Assembly: GCA_038380435.1 (NCBI GenBank)
Contig: JAWZYU010000019.1
Location: 21,353,801-21,417,800 of the forward strand
Direction of reading: 5' to 3'
DNA from: Ryuthela nishihirai
Taxonomy: Eukaryota; Arthropoda; Arachnida; Araneae; Heptathelidae
Length of the DNA stretch: 64,000 nucleotides
Positions 43,399 through 53,640 of this stretch are shown here, piece after piece. Numbering within the stretch: position 1 is the first letter of the stretch; each line of letters starts with the position of its first letter. The translations under genes and the position numbers were made by a program. A model generated the notes under the pieces. The model made no database searches and had not been told where the DNA came from. It saw only the letters and a program-made list of their open reading frames with translations.

Positions 43399-43785
43399 GC
43401 TGTGTGGTTTTATCTCTGAGTGACACTTTTTTGCATTTGGTGGGTTTAATGGTAAGGTCATACAGATCCCAAGGGTTCAGACAAGTTTGAGAGGAAGAAA
43501 ACTCATTGGACATCTGTTAGGAGACAGATGGAAGACTCCATCAATGAAATTCAGGGTATTCTTTAACATGCAGACATATGGGTCTCTGCACAAAGGCCCA
43601 AGGCTTAACGTCCCATATTTAAAAAGGAGTATTTCCAAACCCGTTGGTGTCCCCTTTCCCATCGAGGGCGGGGAGGGGGGGGGGAATCGCGTTAACGGTG
43701 TTAACTTTCTAAGCTGCCACAATTGGGACTCGAACCTGGGAGCTTCAAATTGCGAACTTGTAGCCTTACTGATTAAGCCAACCCT
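43399..43785 (-). repeat. SINE1 copy I, diverged
   Basis: A minus-strand SINE1 with the head at the right ('gggactcgaacctgggagcttcaaattgcgaacttgtagc') and the 3' end at the left ('gtgtggttttatctctgagtgacac'). The body has a G-run expansion, 'ggggagggggggggg', near 43670. Confidence 0.8.
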
Positions 43786-43815
43786 ATTTTCGCTAATGTT
43801 GGGATTTTTTTGTTG

Positions 43816-44175
43816 TTGGATTGTTTTATCTCTGAGCTGCACTATTTTTGCACACAATGGCCTAAATGGCCAGGTCACAAAGACCCTGAAGACTCAGAGA
43901 AGGTTGGGGGAAGGGAGCCACTGAACAGGAAACAGATGGTAACCTCCTGTTCAGGTCGTCCAGTGTGTTCTTTATCATTCATAGAGTATAGCTCTCCCGC
44001 ATATGGGGCCACAGCTTAACGTCTCATGTGATGGATGGTGGCCTTTCCAAGCATTTTGGTATCCCCAACTGACTGAGGGCAGGGCGAAGAGTTTTGCAGA
44101 GATAAATCTCAATGCTGGCCCAGCTGAGACTCAAACCTGGGAATTTCGGATTACTAGCCTGGTGTGCTAACAACT
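43816..44175 (-). repeat. SINE1 copy J, diverged
   Basis: A minus-strand SINE1 from 'ggattgttttatctctgagctgcac' to 'gactcaaacctgggaatttcggattactagcctggtgtgc'. The B-box equivalent is altered to 'actcaaacc', so it is unlikely to be transcribed. Confidence 0.8.
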
Positions 44176-45180
44176 CCCTTGGTGCGAGCTCCTGTATGTG
44201 GTGAGGGGACCACCCTGTGATAGTCCCACTATTTCAGGTACCTTCACAGGATACTGAACACTCGCCTACATGTTTGCTTTGTGTGGACACCCGTATCATT
44301 GGAAAGGAGGATCCTGGTAGTTGCTTGGGGTCCTCATCTGCTCTCCTCAGGTCATGATTAGTGGGGACCCTTTGACCTGTCTTCCTGTTGGGGTGTTTGT
44401 TCATCATGGGGCTAGGTAGCGATTTCAAGAGCTGCTGCTACACACTGCTTTGGCCTCTATTTCATGTGATTAGGAGGTTCTGGGGTGGCCCTCTCAGGAT
44501 CAATCTGCTTGTGAGCTAGACTTGCTAGGGCTACCTCTGTAGTATGGTAAGTGCCTTGCACATGTCCGGGCAACGGTTTGCGAGTTTCCCCACACATTTA
44601 TTAATTTTACAGTTTGTTTTTGTGAGAACTGTTTGATTTCTCACACTTTTTTTTTTTCATTTTTTTATGTTTTTTTTTATATTTTTTCACTTTTTTTTTA
44701 ATTTTGCGAGAACTCAGGTGAGATTCTCACGTTTCTCTTTTCCTTTCCTTATTTCGTTGTGAGGGCTTGGCTCATTGGCGGTGTGGATATAGTGCCTGGG
44801 CAGTACTGGAGTCTAATTGGGTGTCCCCTAGTTGGACTCCATGGTAGGTGGGTGACAACAGGCAACGAAATACCCAAAACACAAACATGAATTCCATTAA
44901 AGGAAATTCATTGGCCAATGCTGCCAAGAGGGCTCCTTACCAGCCCCCAATCCTCTTTGTCTTCTTTGTCATCGTTGCTGTCATCTTCGTGTGTTTCTTT
45001 GTCTCCGGGTCAATATTCAATGGGTGATCAGGAAATTGGTGATATATACCTTTTTCCATCAATAAAGGTCTGGGAGGTCTTTCGGGAGCTCCAAAATCAG
45101 TCATGTGCCAAAGATCCAGTGATTTCCTGGTGGAAACTGCTTGCTCGAAACATTCTGAGCTATTCTTGAGCATAAAAGCT
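44176..45180 (+). pseudogene. 5' region and ORF1 start of a Jockey/I-type LINE
   Basis: 44176-44880 is non-coding with T-rich runs (44641-44700). An ATG at 44887 opens 'MNSIKGNSLANAAKRAPYQPP'. After a frame change near 44952 the frame continues with serine-rich 'SSLSSLSSLLSSS', then 'SPGQYSMGDQEIGDIYLFPSIKVWEVFREL' and 'VISWWKLLAR', and stops at 45169. I read this as the N-terminal ORF1 of a non-LTR retrotransposon because a CCHC knuckle and RNase H fragment follow downstream (46250-46890). ORF1 continuity is broken by the satellite at 45240. Confidence 0.45.
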
Positions 45181-45239
45181 ATTGGTGGGATGGCAGCAGG
45201 GCGTAGCTATGGGGGGATAGGGGGAAAGGCTCTCCCCAA

Positions 45240-45900
45240 AGTAAATCAGTGTTGACAAAATTCGATGCCACTTTGTAAATACAAGTGAGTTGTGAAAATT
45301 GGGATTAGTTTTGTGAAATTATGGAGAGTTTTCAAAATCGAGAACTCTTGGCAAAATCTAGGAGAGTTGGCAAATTTCGAAGTGACTTGGAAAATTCAGG
45401 TAAGGTGTAAAAATCGAGATTTTTCTGAAAAAATATGGAAAGTTGGCAAAATCTAAGGAAGTTGGCACAATTTGAAGCTACTTGGTAAAATACAAGCGAG
45501 TTGTGAAAATTGGGCATGTTTTTGTGCAATGAAAGAGAGTTTTAAAAATTCGAAATGACTTGGTAACTTCATTAGATATGTAAAAATTCGGATTTTTTTC
45601 TGTTAAATTTCGGATAGTTTGCAAAATTTATGGTAGTTGGAAAAATCGAGGAAACTTGGCAAAATCTAATCTAGTTTGCAAAATTCGAAGCCACCTGGTA
45701 AAATACAAGGTTGGGTTGTTTTACCTCTGAGCAGCACTTTTTTGCACGCAATATAAAATACAAGTAGTTGAGAAAATTGGGATTGGTTTTGAGAAGTTAA
45801 AGGATAGTTGATAAAATGTAGAATACTCTGAATCTGGTAATATTAAGGTTAGATGTAAAAATAGGTTTTTTCATTGTAAAACCATGGCGAGGTTGCAAAA
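45240..45900. repeat. satellite of about 205-220 bp higher-order units
   Basis: 'cgaagccacttggtaaaatacaagtgagttgtgaaaattggg' recurs near 45266, 45471 and 45690, separated by about 205 and 220 bp. Inside each unit a shorter word of about 20-25 bp, 'agttggcaaaatctagga', repeats with changes. The whole is a degenerate tandem array interrupted by the SINE1 scrap at 45710-45753. Confidence 0.75.
45710..45753 (-). mobile_element. SINE1 extreme 5'-truncation (44 bp, copy K)
   Basis: Only the last 44 bp of SINE1 is present ('gttgggttgttttacctctgagcagcacttttttgcacgcaat'). A perfect 11-bp target duplication, 'taaaatacaag', lies at 45699-45709 and 45754-45764. It inserted in the satellite and supplies the minimal 3' end that was reverse transcribed. 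Confidence 0.85.
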
Positions 45901-46249
45901 TTGAAGAGCTTGGCAATATCTAAGTTAGCTGACTTCCCCTCCTCTTCCTCCCAACTGAACGAAAATCTGGGTAATAATTATATTTATGTAAAGTAGTAAA
46001 TTTTTCAGATGGCAAAATTCGTTTCCTAAGTTGCAAAATATTTGTTCTCTTCCCACCTCGAATCACAGTCCCTTCGCTACTCACATAGGTGGCAGTCAGT
46101 GTTACTCCCCACAAGAGGCTTAATTCTTCCCAGGTTGTGATCTACAAGTGAGATCTCCTCAAAGTTTCTGAGGAGGAAATCCTCTTCGAGCTCTCATCCC
46201 AAGGAGTAATAGCAGTCCACTGGGTTTTGCAACAAAAATGATGGAAAGT

Positions 46250-46470
46250 TCGTACACACCCAGGTATTAATCCTTACGTTTAACACGCCATACTGCCTTC
46301 TTCCATCAAGGTAGGTTACATTCACTGCTAGGTTTGGCCGTATATACCAAATCCTCTGTGTTGTTTTAAATACCATTGGTATAGCCATGCCTGCACAGCT
46401 TACAGGGGCAAACCCACCTGTGCTCATTGTGGCAGACAGGATCATATCAATCCTGAGTCACTGTCGGTGT
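46250..46470 (+). pseudogene. LINE ORF1 CCHC fragment
   Basis: Translation near 46330-46450 gives 'PYIPNPLCCFKYHWYSHAC' followed by 'RGKPTCAHCGRQDH', a retroviral-type zinc-knuckle pattern used in ORF1 of I- and Jockey-clade LINEs. Stops occur on either side. It lies about 1.1 kb after the ORF1 start at 44887 and in the same orientation. Confidence 0.55.
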
Positions 46471-46529
46471 GTGCTTTACACCCGACTGCTTACAGGCTAT
46501 GATCTCAGTGAGGCAAATGAGGCTTTGAT

Positions 46530-46890
46530 CTAATTCAGACTGGCCTCACCCTGTTCTCTCCACAATCTGCCAGCTACATCACTTGGCAGCCAAAACCACC
46601 ATCATCTTCTGTTGGGTGCCCAGTCACGTCACGATCAAGCGCAATGACTTGGCAGACATTGCTACGAAGTCGGCCATCTCCCCACTGCCGGTCCCATACC
46701 TGAATTTCTGGCAGTGTTTTTTCCACTGGGCTCCAGGCACAATGGCAGAGATCTTGGTCTGAACTGGTTGGTAACAAGCTTATCGATATCAAGCCCATTA
46801 TCAAACTGTGGCAGTCATGTTTCACAGGAATCACAATGAGGAAATTGTATTTGCTCGGCTCCACTCGTCTTTCATGTAAAAGTCATCATT
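46530..46890 (+). pseudogene. LINE RNase H fragment
   Basis: A frame near 46585-46720 gives 'TTIIFCWVPSHVTIKRNDLADIATKSAI', the signature of the RNase H domain of I/Jockey retrotransposons ('WxPSHxxxxxNxxAD.xAK'). A degraded tail with 'NEEIVFARL' follows near 46840. The reverse transcriptase that should precede it is missing, so this is an internal deletion derivative. Confidence 0.6.
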
Positions 46891-46921
46891 AGGAGCCAGT
46901 GCCGGCCCCCTAATATTTCAG

Positions 46922-47490
46922 TAATCATCATCATCATCATCATCATCCTTAAGCAGCCATGGGCTACGGAGGTCCAACCAGACCGTGCAATTTAGTTCTC
47001 CAAGCAAGTCTATCCTGAGCTACATCAACTGCATCGGGCAACTGCACACCAATTCTAATAAGGTCCTGTTTGACATTGTCAGCCCATCGCATCCTAGGTC
47101 TCCCCCTCTTTCTGAGGCCTCTAGGTACATTGTTCATAACCCTATTCGCCAATCTATAATTATCCTTACGGGCAACATGGTCAAACCAGCGGAGTCTCTC
47201 TCTGCACAATATGCTGCTTAAAGGAGGTTGCAAACTCCTTTGCCTAACCTCATCAATTAGTTACAAAGTTGAACCACCTAATGCCCAAGATACTGCGTAA
47301 GCATCTAGAATCAAAAGCATCTAATTTTCTGCTATCTTGTTTACACAGCGTCCAAGTTTCACTACCATAATTAACCCTATAAAGAACCAAACTGTTATAT
47401 AGTCTAATTTTAGTCTTTAGGTGTATACACCTATTTCTCCACACTCTCCATAGATTCTTAAATGTCCCAGCAGCAATCCCTATTCGTCTG
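46922..47490 (-). pseudogene. RTE-type LINE, 3' end with (ATC/GAT)n tail
   Basis: The left edge is a run of 'atc' repeats (46924-46946), which is a (GAT)n tail read on the minus strand, as RTE elements commonly end in short tandem repeats. The ORFs 46964-47233 and 47253-47444 encode the extreme C-terminus: 'VLYRVNYGSETWTLCKQDSRKLDAF', 'RERLRWFDHVARKDNYRLANRV', and 'GLRKRGRPRMRWADNVKQD'. The sequence matches the minus-strand fragment at 48474-48845 until TTAA at 47491. Confidence 0.8.
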
Positions 47491-48473
47491 TTAACCAGTT
47501 TTTTATCTCAATTTATTTATTTTGTTCAAATTTGAGAATAATCATATTTTTTGAGGTATATTAAACCTAAATAGACTAAATATAACAAAATTTGAAATTT
47601 TTTTATTTTTTGTATAGGAAATCTGACCCGTCCTCTAAATAGGACACTGGGATAAAGGGGATAAAATTTGCACTTATAGGTTTTAGTGTTCTCTTCATTA
47701 GTGAAAAGCAATTTCCGACTACAAATTTTTACAATATCCGAATAATACTTCATTATTTACATTAGAGTTCAATTTTCAGTTGAATATGACACTAAACTTG
47801 GTGGAAAAGCCCAAAGCAAGCCTGACAAAGTGTTTTATCGCATTTCCCACAATATGTTTTGGGTTTTCCTTTGCAGCCCTCTCTTTGACAACGGCGATGT
47901 TTTTCCCTCTTCAGTAGAAAATGGCCAACACCATCTTTGCAGATGTCTTCTTTTGCACTAGAAGGTACAGAAGAGATACTGGGTCTACCTCTTGTTCTGT
48001 TCACAGTCTTTTTTACATAAACCGTTGTTATTGCTCTTCGGAACTCCTTCAAGTTTAGGGCATCACTTTTGTTGACAGCTTTGTGGATTATCCATGCATT
48101 TACCACTGCTATGTCCAGTGTACGAATGAAAAGTGGCCAGTACACTTTTTTCCATGAATCTTAACGGAATATAGTCCAGCCAACCAGTCGTGATGATCCA
48201 CCCCCAACATACGTTTGTTGCAAGAATTTATCAAATTACGCATCTTCACGTTAACTCTATCTTTGTGTCCTTTTACTCGCCTCTTCACATCAAAGAATGG
48301 TTCTAAAGTGCTGAAATTTGTAGCAACAATGACAGTACTATTGTCATTCCATCGCACCAGGAAAATCTCGGAATTCTTGTCAAATGCAAAATTAGATGTG
48401 CCTGTTTCTTTCTTCCGAATAGACTTAGATTCTTCTAAAGGACACTCATGGTTTATCCTCTGTGCACACTTGT
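47491..48473 (-). pseudogene. piggyBac-like transposase, C-terminal part
   Basis: The left edge is TTAA (47491-47494) followed by 'ccag'. The neighbouring RTE text is shared with 48474-51186 only up to 'ctgttaa', which is exactly the TTAA expected for piggyBac. On the minus strand, frames give 'RWNDNSTVIVATNF', 'GVDHHDWLAGLYSVKI' (48165-48190), then 'ALNLKEFRRAI' and a C-terminal Cys-rich 'CQREGCKGKPKTYCGKCDKTLCQACF' region, as in PGBD-type piggyBac proteins. The N-terminal half and the other terminus are absent. The protein ends near 47792. Confidence 0.8.
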
Positions 48474-51186
48474 TCATAACCCTATTTGCCAATCTATAAT
48501 TATCCATACGGGCAACATGGCCAAACCAACGGAGTCTCTCTCTGCACAATATGCTGCTTAAAAGAGGTTGCAAACTCCTTTGCCGAACCTCATCATTAGT
48601 TACAAAGTTAAACCACCTAATGCTTAAGACTCTGCATAAGCATCTGGAAACAAAAGCATCTAGTTTCCTGCTATCTTGTTTACAAAATGTCCAAGTTTCA
48701 CTACCATAACTAACCCTAGAAAGAACCAAATTATTTTACAGTCTAGTTTTAATCTTTACGTGTTTACGCCTATTTCTCCACACTCCCCATAGATTCTTAA
48801 AAGTCCCGGCAGCAATCCCTATTCGTCTGTTAATCTGATGCCGCACATCACCATTATCTGTTACATAGCTCCCAAGATAATTAAACTGTAACACCTGCTC
48901 AAGACTGCAACCATTCAGATGAACTGAATCACAGCCTGCCTGACCAATTTTCATCACTTTAGTTTTCTCTCTGTTTATAACCAAACCTACTCTTACTACC
49001 AGTCTCATCAACAGCTCGAATGAAACAGTTAATCTCATCAACATCATTTGCCAAAAGGGCTAAATCATCAGGATAATCTAAATCAGAAATTTTCGTATCT
49101 CCAGCCTATTTAAGGCCAAAATCTTTCCCTTGAAGTGAATTTCGCATAACATAATCAATCACCAAGCAAGGCCAAAGGAGACAAAATGTAACCTTGTCGA
49201 ACACCAGAAGTAGTGCTAAACCAATTGCTACAAGCCTTACCAACTCTCACACATGACTCAGTGTTATTATAGAGAGTTTTCATCATGTTAACTAACTTGT
49301 CTGGTATACCATATGATCTCACAATCAACCACAAATTATGATGATCAGCAGAGGCGAAAGCCTTTTTGAAATCAACAAAGCTACCAACCAAAGGTTTCTG
49401 ATAAACATTTCTCAAGAATCAGCCTAAGTGAAAATATCTGATCCACACATCCCCTACCACTTTTGAATCCACATTGCTCATCACGCAATTGCTCATCAAG
49501 CATCGACTATCAACCAGATTCTTAATTCTATTAAGCACAATCATGGAAAGAACTTTACCTGGAACAGAGAGTAGGCTAATATCCCTACAGTTATCACAAG
49601 AACTGCGATCACCTTTTTTGAAAATTGGGATAACAATAGCTCTGGTAAAATCCTTAGGAACCATGCCTTTTTCATAAAAGATATTCAGAATTTCAGTCAT
49701 CCAAGTGGTAACCGAAACATTCCTAGCTCTAAGCATTTCCGTAGTAATTTCATCTACCCCTGGGGATTTATGAAGTTTAAGTTTAGAAATAGTCAAAATA
49801 ACTTCAGATTGTGTTATGGGACCAACATTAAAGCCACCAATGCATCTATCATCATTGCAAACAATGGCAGTAGAACTAACCACATTGTTTAGAACATCAC
49901 TGAAATGCTCAGCCCACCTAGCCATGACAGAATCCTCCCCTTCTATAACCTTACCTAGTTTATCCTACAATACCTGTTCGTTTTCTACCACACCAAACAT
50001 TAACTATCTGGTACAACTCTCTGTTGTTGTGCTGTCTAACTGCTTCCTCGACTTTGTCAGCCAAGCCATCAAGCCAATGATTCTTATCAGCAGCTAACTG
50101 ATCTTTTACACGTTTATTAAGCTCTCTGTAATGCTTTCTATTAGGACTAGTAGGGTATTGATTAAGGACATTCCTGCAGTTCTTTCTTTCCGAAATAAGC
50201 TCAAGTGCCTTATCACTCAGATAATTCTGTCTCCTCTGCTCCTTTTTTTCCTAAAAGAGTACTGTTAGTGACCAAAAAAACCTGTTTAAAATGATATCAT
50301 TCTTCCTCAACCTCAGTAGTAAGCATACCATGACTGTCATAATGATTAAGTAACCTATCATGGTAAGCTTTGGCTATAACTGGGTCTTTCAGAGCTTCAT
50401 TATTAAAAGTAAATTGTTTAACCCTAGCACAACATTTTTTAAGTTTAAGTTACAAGACACTTTTAACAAGGTAATGGTCAGATCAAATTTCAGCTCACCT
50501 ATATGACCTGGTATTCCTAACAGAACTAGCCCATTTGCTGTTGATTAATATATAATCAATCATATTCTTATGCAGCCCATCAGGTGAAACCCATGTGTAA
50601 TATGTGTTAATTATTCTGAAACCATTGAGTTTACTTACCTGTATGAGACGTTGCCCATTGCCATTGCAACTACTAATACCAAAAGGGCCTATTACTCCTC
50701 CCCAAAGGTCAGAGTCAATACTAACTTTGGCATTGAAGTCACCAAGAAGAAGGGTAATATCTCCTTTCTTGACAGAATTCAAAATATCCTGAAGTTGTTC
50801 ATAAAACCTATCCTTCTCATCCTCATCGGCATCCTCAGTGGGGGCATAACAGCAGATAACATTCAAGTCTTTAACGCTTGTCTGAAATTTTGCTGTAAGA
50901 AACCTTTCATTAATGCTCTCATATCCTAGAAGAGCATCACTAGCGTGTCTGCTGAGAAGCAGACCCACGCCTTGGTGATGCTTATTGTCGTCCCTCTCTG
51001 AAAAGAGAAATTTAAGATTAATTTTAAGAATCTGACCTTTATCTGTCCATCTGGTCTCTTGGAAACCAAGAATTTCTAAATTATAATGGTGGAATTCTTG
51101 TGTGAGGACATCAAGAGAAAAAGCTCTGTGCAGAGTCCTCACATTCCAGCTACCTATGGAGAGAAAATGGTTAGTGGAATGTTTAA
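48474..51186 (-). pseudogene. RTE-type LINE copy 1 (endonuclease + RT)
   Basis: From right to left on the minus strand: an AP-type endonuclease (50495-51202), a spacer with stops, the reverse transcriptase N-terminal half (49419-49925, 'SKLKLHKSPGVDEITTEML', 'GMVPKDFTRAIVIPIFKKGDR'), the central part (49155-49415, 'SFVDFKKAFASADHHNLW' and 'GVRQGYILSPL'), a part at 48736-49047 ('LVINREKTKVMKI', 'LGSYVTDNGDVRHQINRRI'), and the 'VSYGSETWTFCKQDSR' C-terminal segment at 48520-48729. The central part has the catalytic-loop text 'GVRQG' but the usual 'YxDD' is not seen intact. The 5' end is truncated at about 51186, where copy 2 begins. Domain order and (GAT)n tail support RTE. Confidence 0.8.
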
Positions 51187-51202
51187 GCACAATCAATACC
51201 AA
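50495..51202 (-). CDS. RTE endonuclease ORF (235 aa)
   Basis: An uninterrupted stretch with the apurinic-endonuclease fold motifs of LINEs: 'SIGSWNVRTL' near residue 16, 'LEILGFQETRW' (44-54), 'ITLLLGDFNAKV' (about 154-165), and 'MIDYILIN' (about 213-220). It lacks the terminal 'SDH' that appears in the relative at 60715-60942. The downstream RT has frameshifts, so the ORF is probably not translated into a functional polyprotein. Confidence 0.8.
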   Translation of the reverse strand: MVLIVLKHSTNHFLSIGSWNVRTLHRAFSLDVLTQEFHHYNLEILGFQETRWTDKGQILKINLKFLFSERDDNKHHQGVGLLLSRHASDALLGYESINERFLTAKFQTSVKDLNVICCYAPTEDADEDEKDRFYEQLQDILNSVKKGDITLLLGDFNAKVSIDSDLWGGVIGPFGISSCNGNGQRLIQVSKLNGFRIINTYYTWVSPDGLHKNMIDYILINSKWASSVRNTRSYR

Positions 51203-53640
51203 GAACTTTACCTCGAACAGAAATTAGGCTCATACCCCTATAGTTATCACAAGAAATGAGATCACCTTTTTTTAAAATAAGGATAATAATAGCTCCGGTA
51301 AAATTTTTAGGAACCATTCCTTTATCATAAAAGATATTCAAAATTTCAGTCATCCATGTGGTAAGTGAAACATTCCCAGCTCTAAGCGATTCCTTAATAA
51401 TTTAGTATACCCCTGGAGTTTTATGTAATTTAAGTTTAGAAACAGCCAACATAACTTCAGACTGTGTTGTATGCCAACATTAAAGCCAGTAATGCATCTG
51501 TCATCGTTACAAAGAATGGCAGTAGAACTAACCACATTGTTTAGAACATACTGAAATGCTTAGCCCACCTAGCCATGACAGAATCCTCATCTTATATAAC
51601 CTTACCTTGTTTATCCTTCACTCTCTGTATACCTGTTCCTTTTCTCCCACACAAAACATTAACTATCTGCTACAGCGTTCTGCTGTTGTGCTGTCTAACT
51701 GCTCCCTTAGCTTTGTCAGCCAAACCATCAAGCCAAAGATTCTTATTAGTAGCTAACTGATCTTTAACACGTTTATTAAGTTCTCTGTAATGCTTTCTAT
51801 TAGGACTAGTAGGATATTGATTAAGGACATTCCTGAATTTCTTTCTTTCTGAAAGAAGATCAGTGCCTTATCACTCAAATAATTCTGCATCCCCTGCTCC
51901 TTTTTTCCTAAAAAGGTACTCTTAGTTTCCAAAAATAGCCTATTTAAAACGGTTCAATTCTTTCTCAACTTCAGTAGTAAGCAAACCATGACTCTCATAA
52001 TGACTAAGTAACATATCATGGTAAACTTTAGCTATACCTAGGTCTTTTATAGCTTTAGAATTAAAGGTAAAATTTTTTAATCCTAGCACAACACTTCTTA
52101 AGTTTAAGTTGCAAGACACTTTTAATAGGGTAATGGTCAGATTCAATTTCAGCTCCCCTATATGACCCGGTATTCCTAATAGAACTAGCCCATTTGCTGT
52201 TAATTAATATATAATCAATCATATTTTTATGCAGCCCATCAGGTGAAACCCTTGTGTACTTATGTATGTTTGTACTTACATAAGTTGTTGTTGGGTTGTT
52301 TTACCTCTGAGCGGCACTTTTTTGCACACCAAGGGCTAAATGGCCAGGTCACATGGACCCCGAAGGCTCAGAGAAGGTTGGGGGAGGGGACCCACTGGAA
52401 CAGCTGTTGGGAGACAGATGGTAGCCTCCCAACAGCTCCGTCAAGGCCATCCAGCGTGTTCTTTAACGTGCACAGGGTATGGCTCTCCCGCACACGGGGC
52501 CACGGCTTAACGTCCCATCCGACGGACGGCGGCCTTTCCAAGTCCATCGGTGTCCCCTACTGACCGTGGGCAGGGCGGGGAATTTTGCGGAGATAAATCT
52601 CAACGCTGACCCAGCTGGGACTCGAACCTGGGAACTACAGATTACGAGCCTGGCGCGCTACCGACTGAGCCACCCCCGCCCCACTTACATAAGTACTTGT
52701 GTACTTATGTATGTGGTGTTTGTAATAAGTTTTAGTTATTCTGAATCCATTGAGTTTACTTGCTTGTAGGAGACGTTGCTCTTTGCTCTTGCAGGTACCA
52801 ATACCAAAAAGGGCCTATCACCTCTCCCCAAAGGTCAGAGTCAGTACCAACTTTGGCACTGAAGTCACCTAGAACAAGGGTAATATCTCCTTTCTCGACA
52901 GAAATCAAAATATCCTGAAGTTGTCCGTAGAACCCATCCTTCTCATCCTCGTCGGCATCCTCAGTGGGCATAACAGCGGAATTCTTGTGTGAGGACATCC
53001 AGAGAATAAGCTCTGTGCCGAACTTGCGTGTCTGCTGAGAAATTTGAATTTCAATTTCAGCTTCCTATATGTGCAGAGTCCTCACATTCGAACTACCTAT
53101 GGAGAGAAAATAGTTAGTGGGATGTTTAAGGAAACTATATTTATTGAGAGAGGGAATGCCGACAATATCAAATAGCCCCCTAATCGCAAGCAAGGGGAAA
53201 AGACCCGTTCACCCACCACTAAAGGCTGAAGCCATCTATACTGCAAGACTACGTCTAATGTAGAATTTGACAATGCCAGTAGAGGCAAGAGTTCAGGTGC
53301 CTGCGATGACTTCTGCTCAGGATTATCCACCAGCTGATAAAACATATCCTGTGAATATATATATGCACTTGGGGCTGTCAACTCACAAACAAACAGAAAA
53401 CACAGCGGAAGATTTTCCCTCCACAGAAGCCCAACAGTGCAGCAAAATCATGATCTTTAATCAAACTCAGAGCCTTAATCCTGTCCAGTAAGTTTATAAG
53501 GTCAGCACCATGACACTGTGTGGTAGACCACTTTTTAGCAGGGTAGAAAAAAAAGTAGCCATAGTTGTCCAGATCAGTAGGCCACACTAATCTGGCAGCT
53601 CTCTTCTTTCGTTCACTTCCACAAGAGAGTATTTCTTTTG
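51187..53640 (-). pseudogene. RTE-type LINE copy 2 with 5'UTR, split by SINE1
   Basis: Repeats the text of copy 1 (51205-51760 is like 49540-50100, 51760-52260 like 50100-50590, and 52700-53000 the endonuclease), continuing at 53100-53620 into 5'UTR-like sequence absent from copy 1. It carries frameshifts such as a deletion in 'DADEDEKDGFYGQLQDI'. SINE1 copy L is inserted at 52286-52682. The two LINE copies stand head to tail. Confidence 0.75.
52286..52682 (-). mobile_element. SINE1 full-length (copy L) inside the RTE
   Basis: A minus-strand SINE1, head 'gcgcgctaccgactgagccacccc' at right, tail 'gttgttgggttgttttacc' at left. A perfect 12-bp target duplication, 'acttacataagt', lies at 52274-52285 and 52683-52694. 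A small internal duplication repeats 'cccaacagct' after 'tagcct'. It is younger than the RTE copy. Confidence 0.9.

Noticed and set aside
46924..46946. (ATC)n microsatellite as an independent locus
   Set aside because: It is the 3' tail of the RTE fragment.
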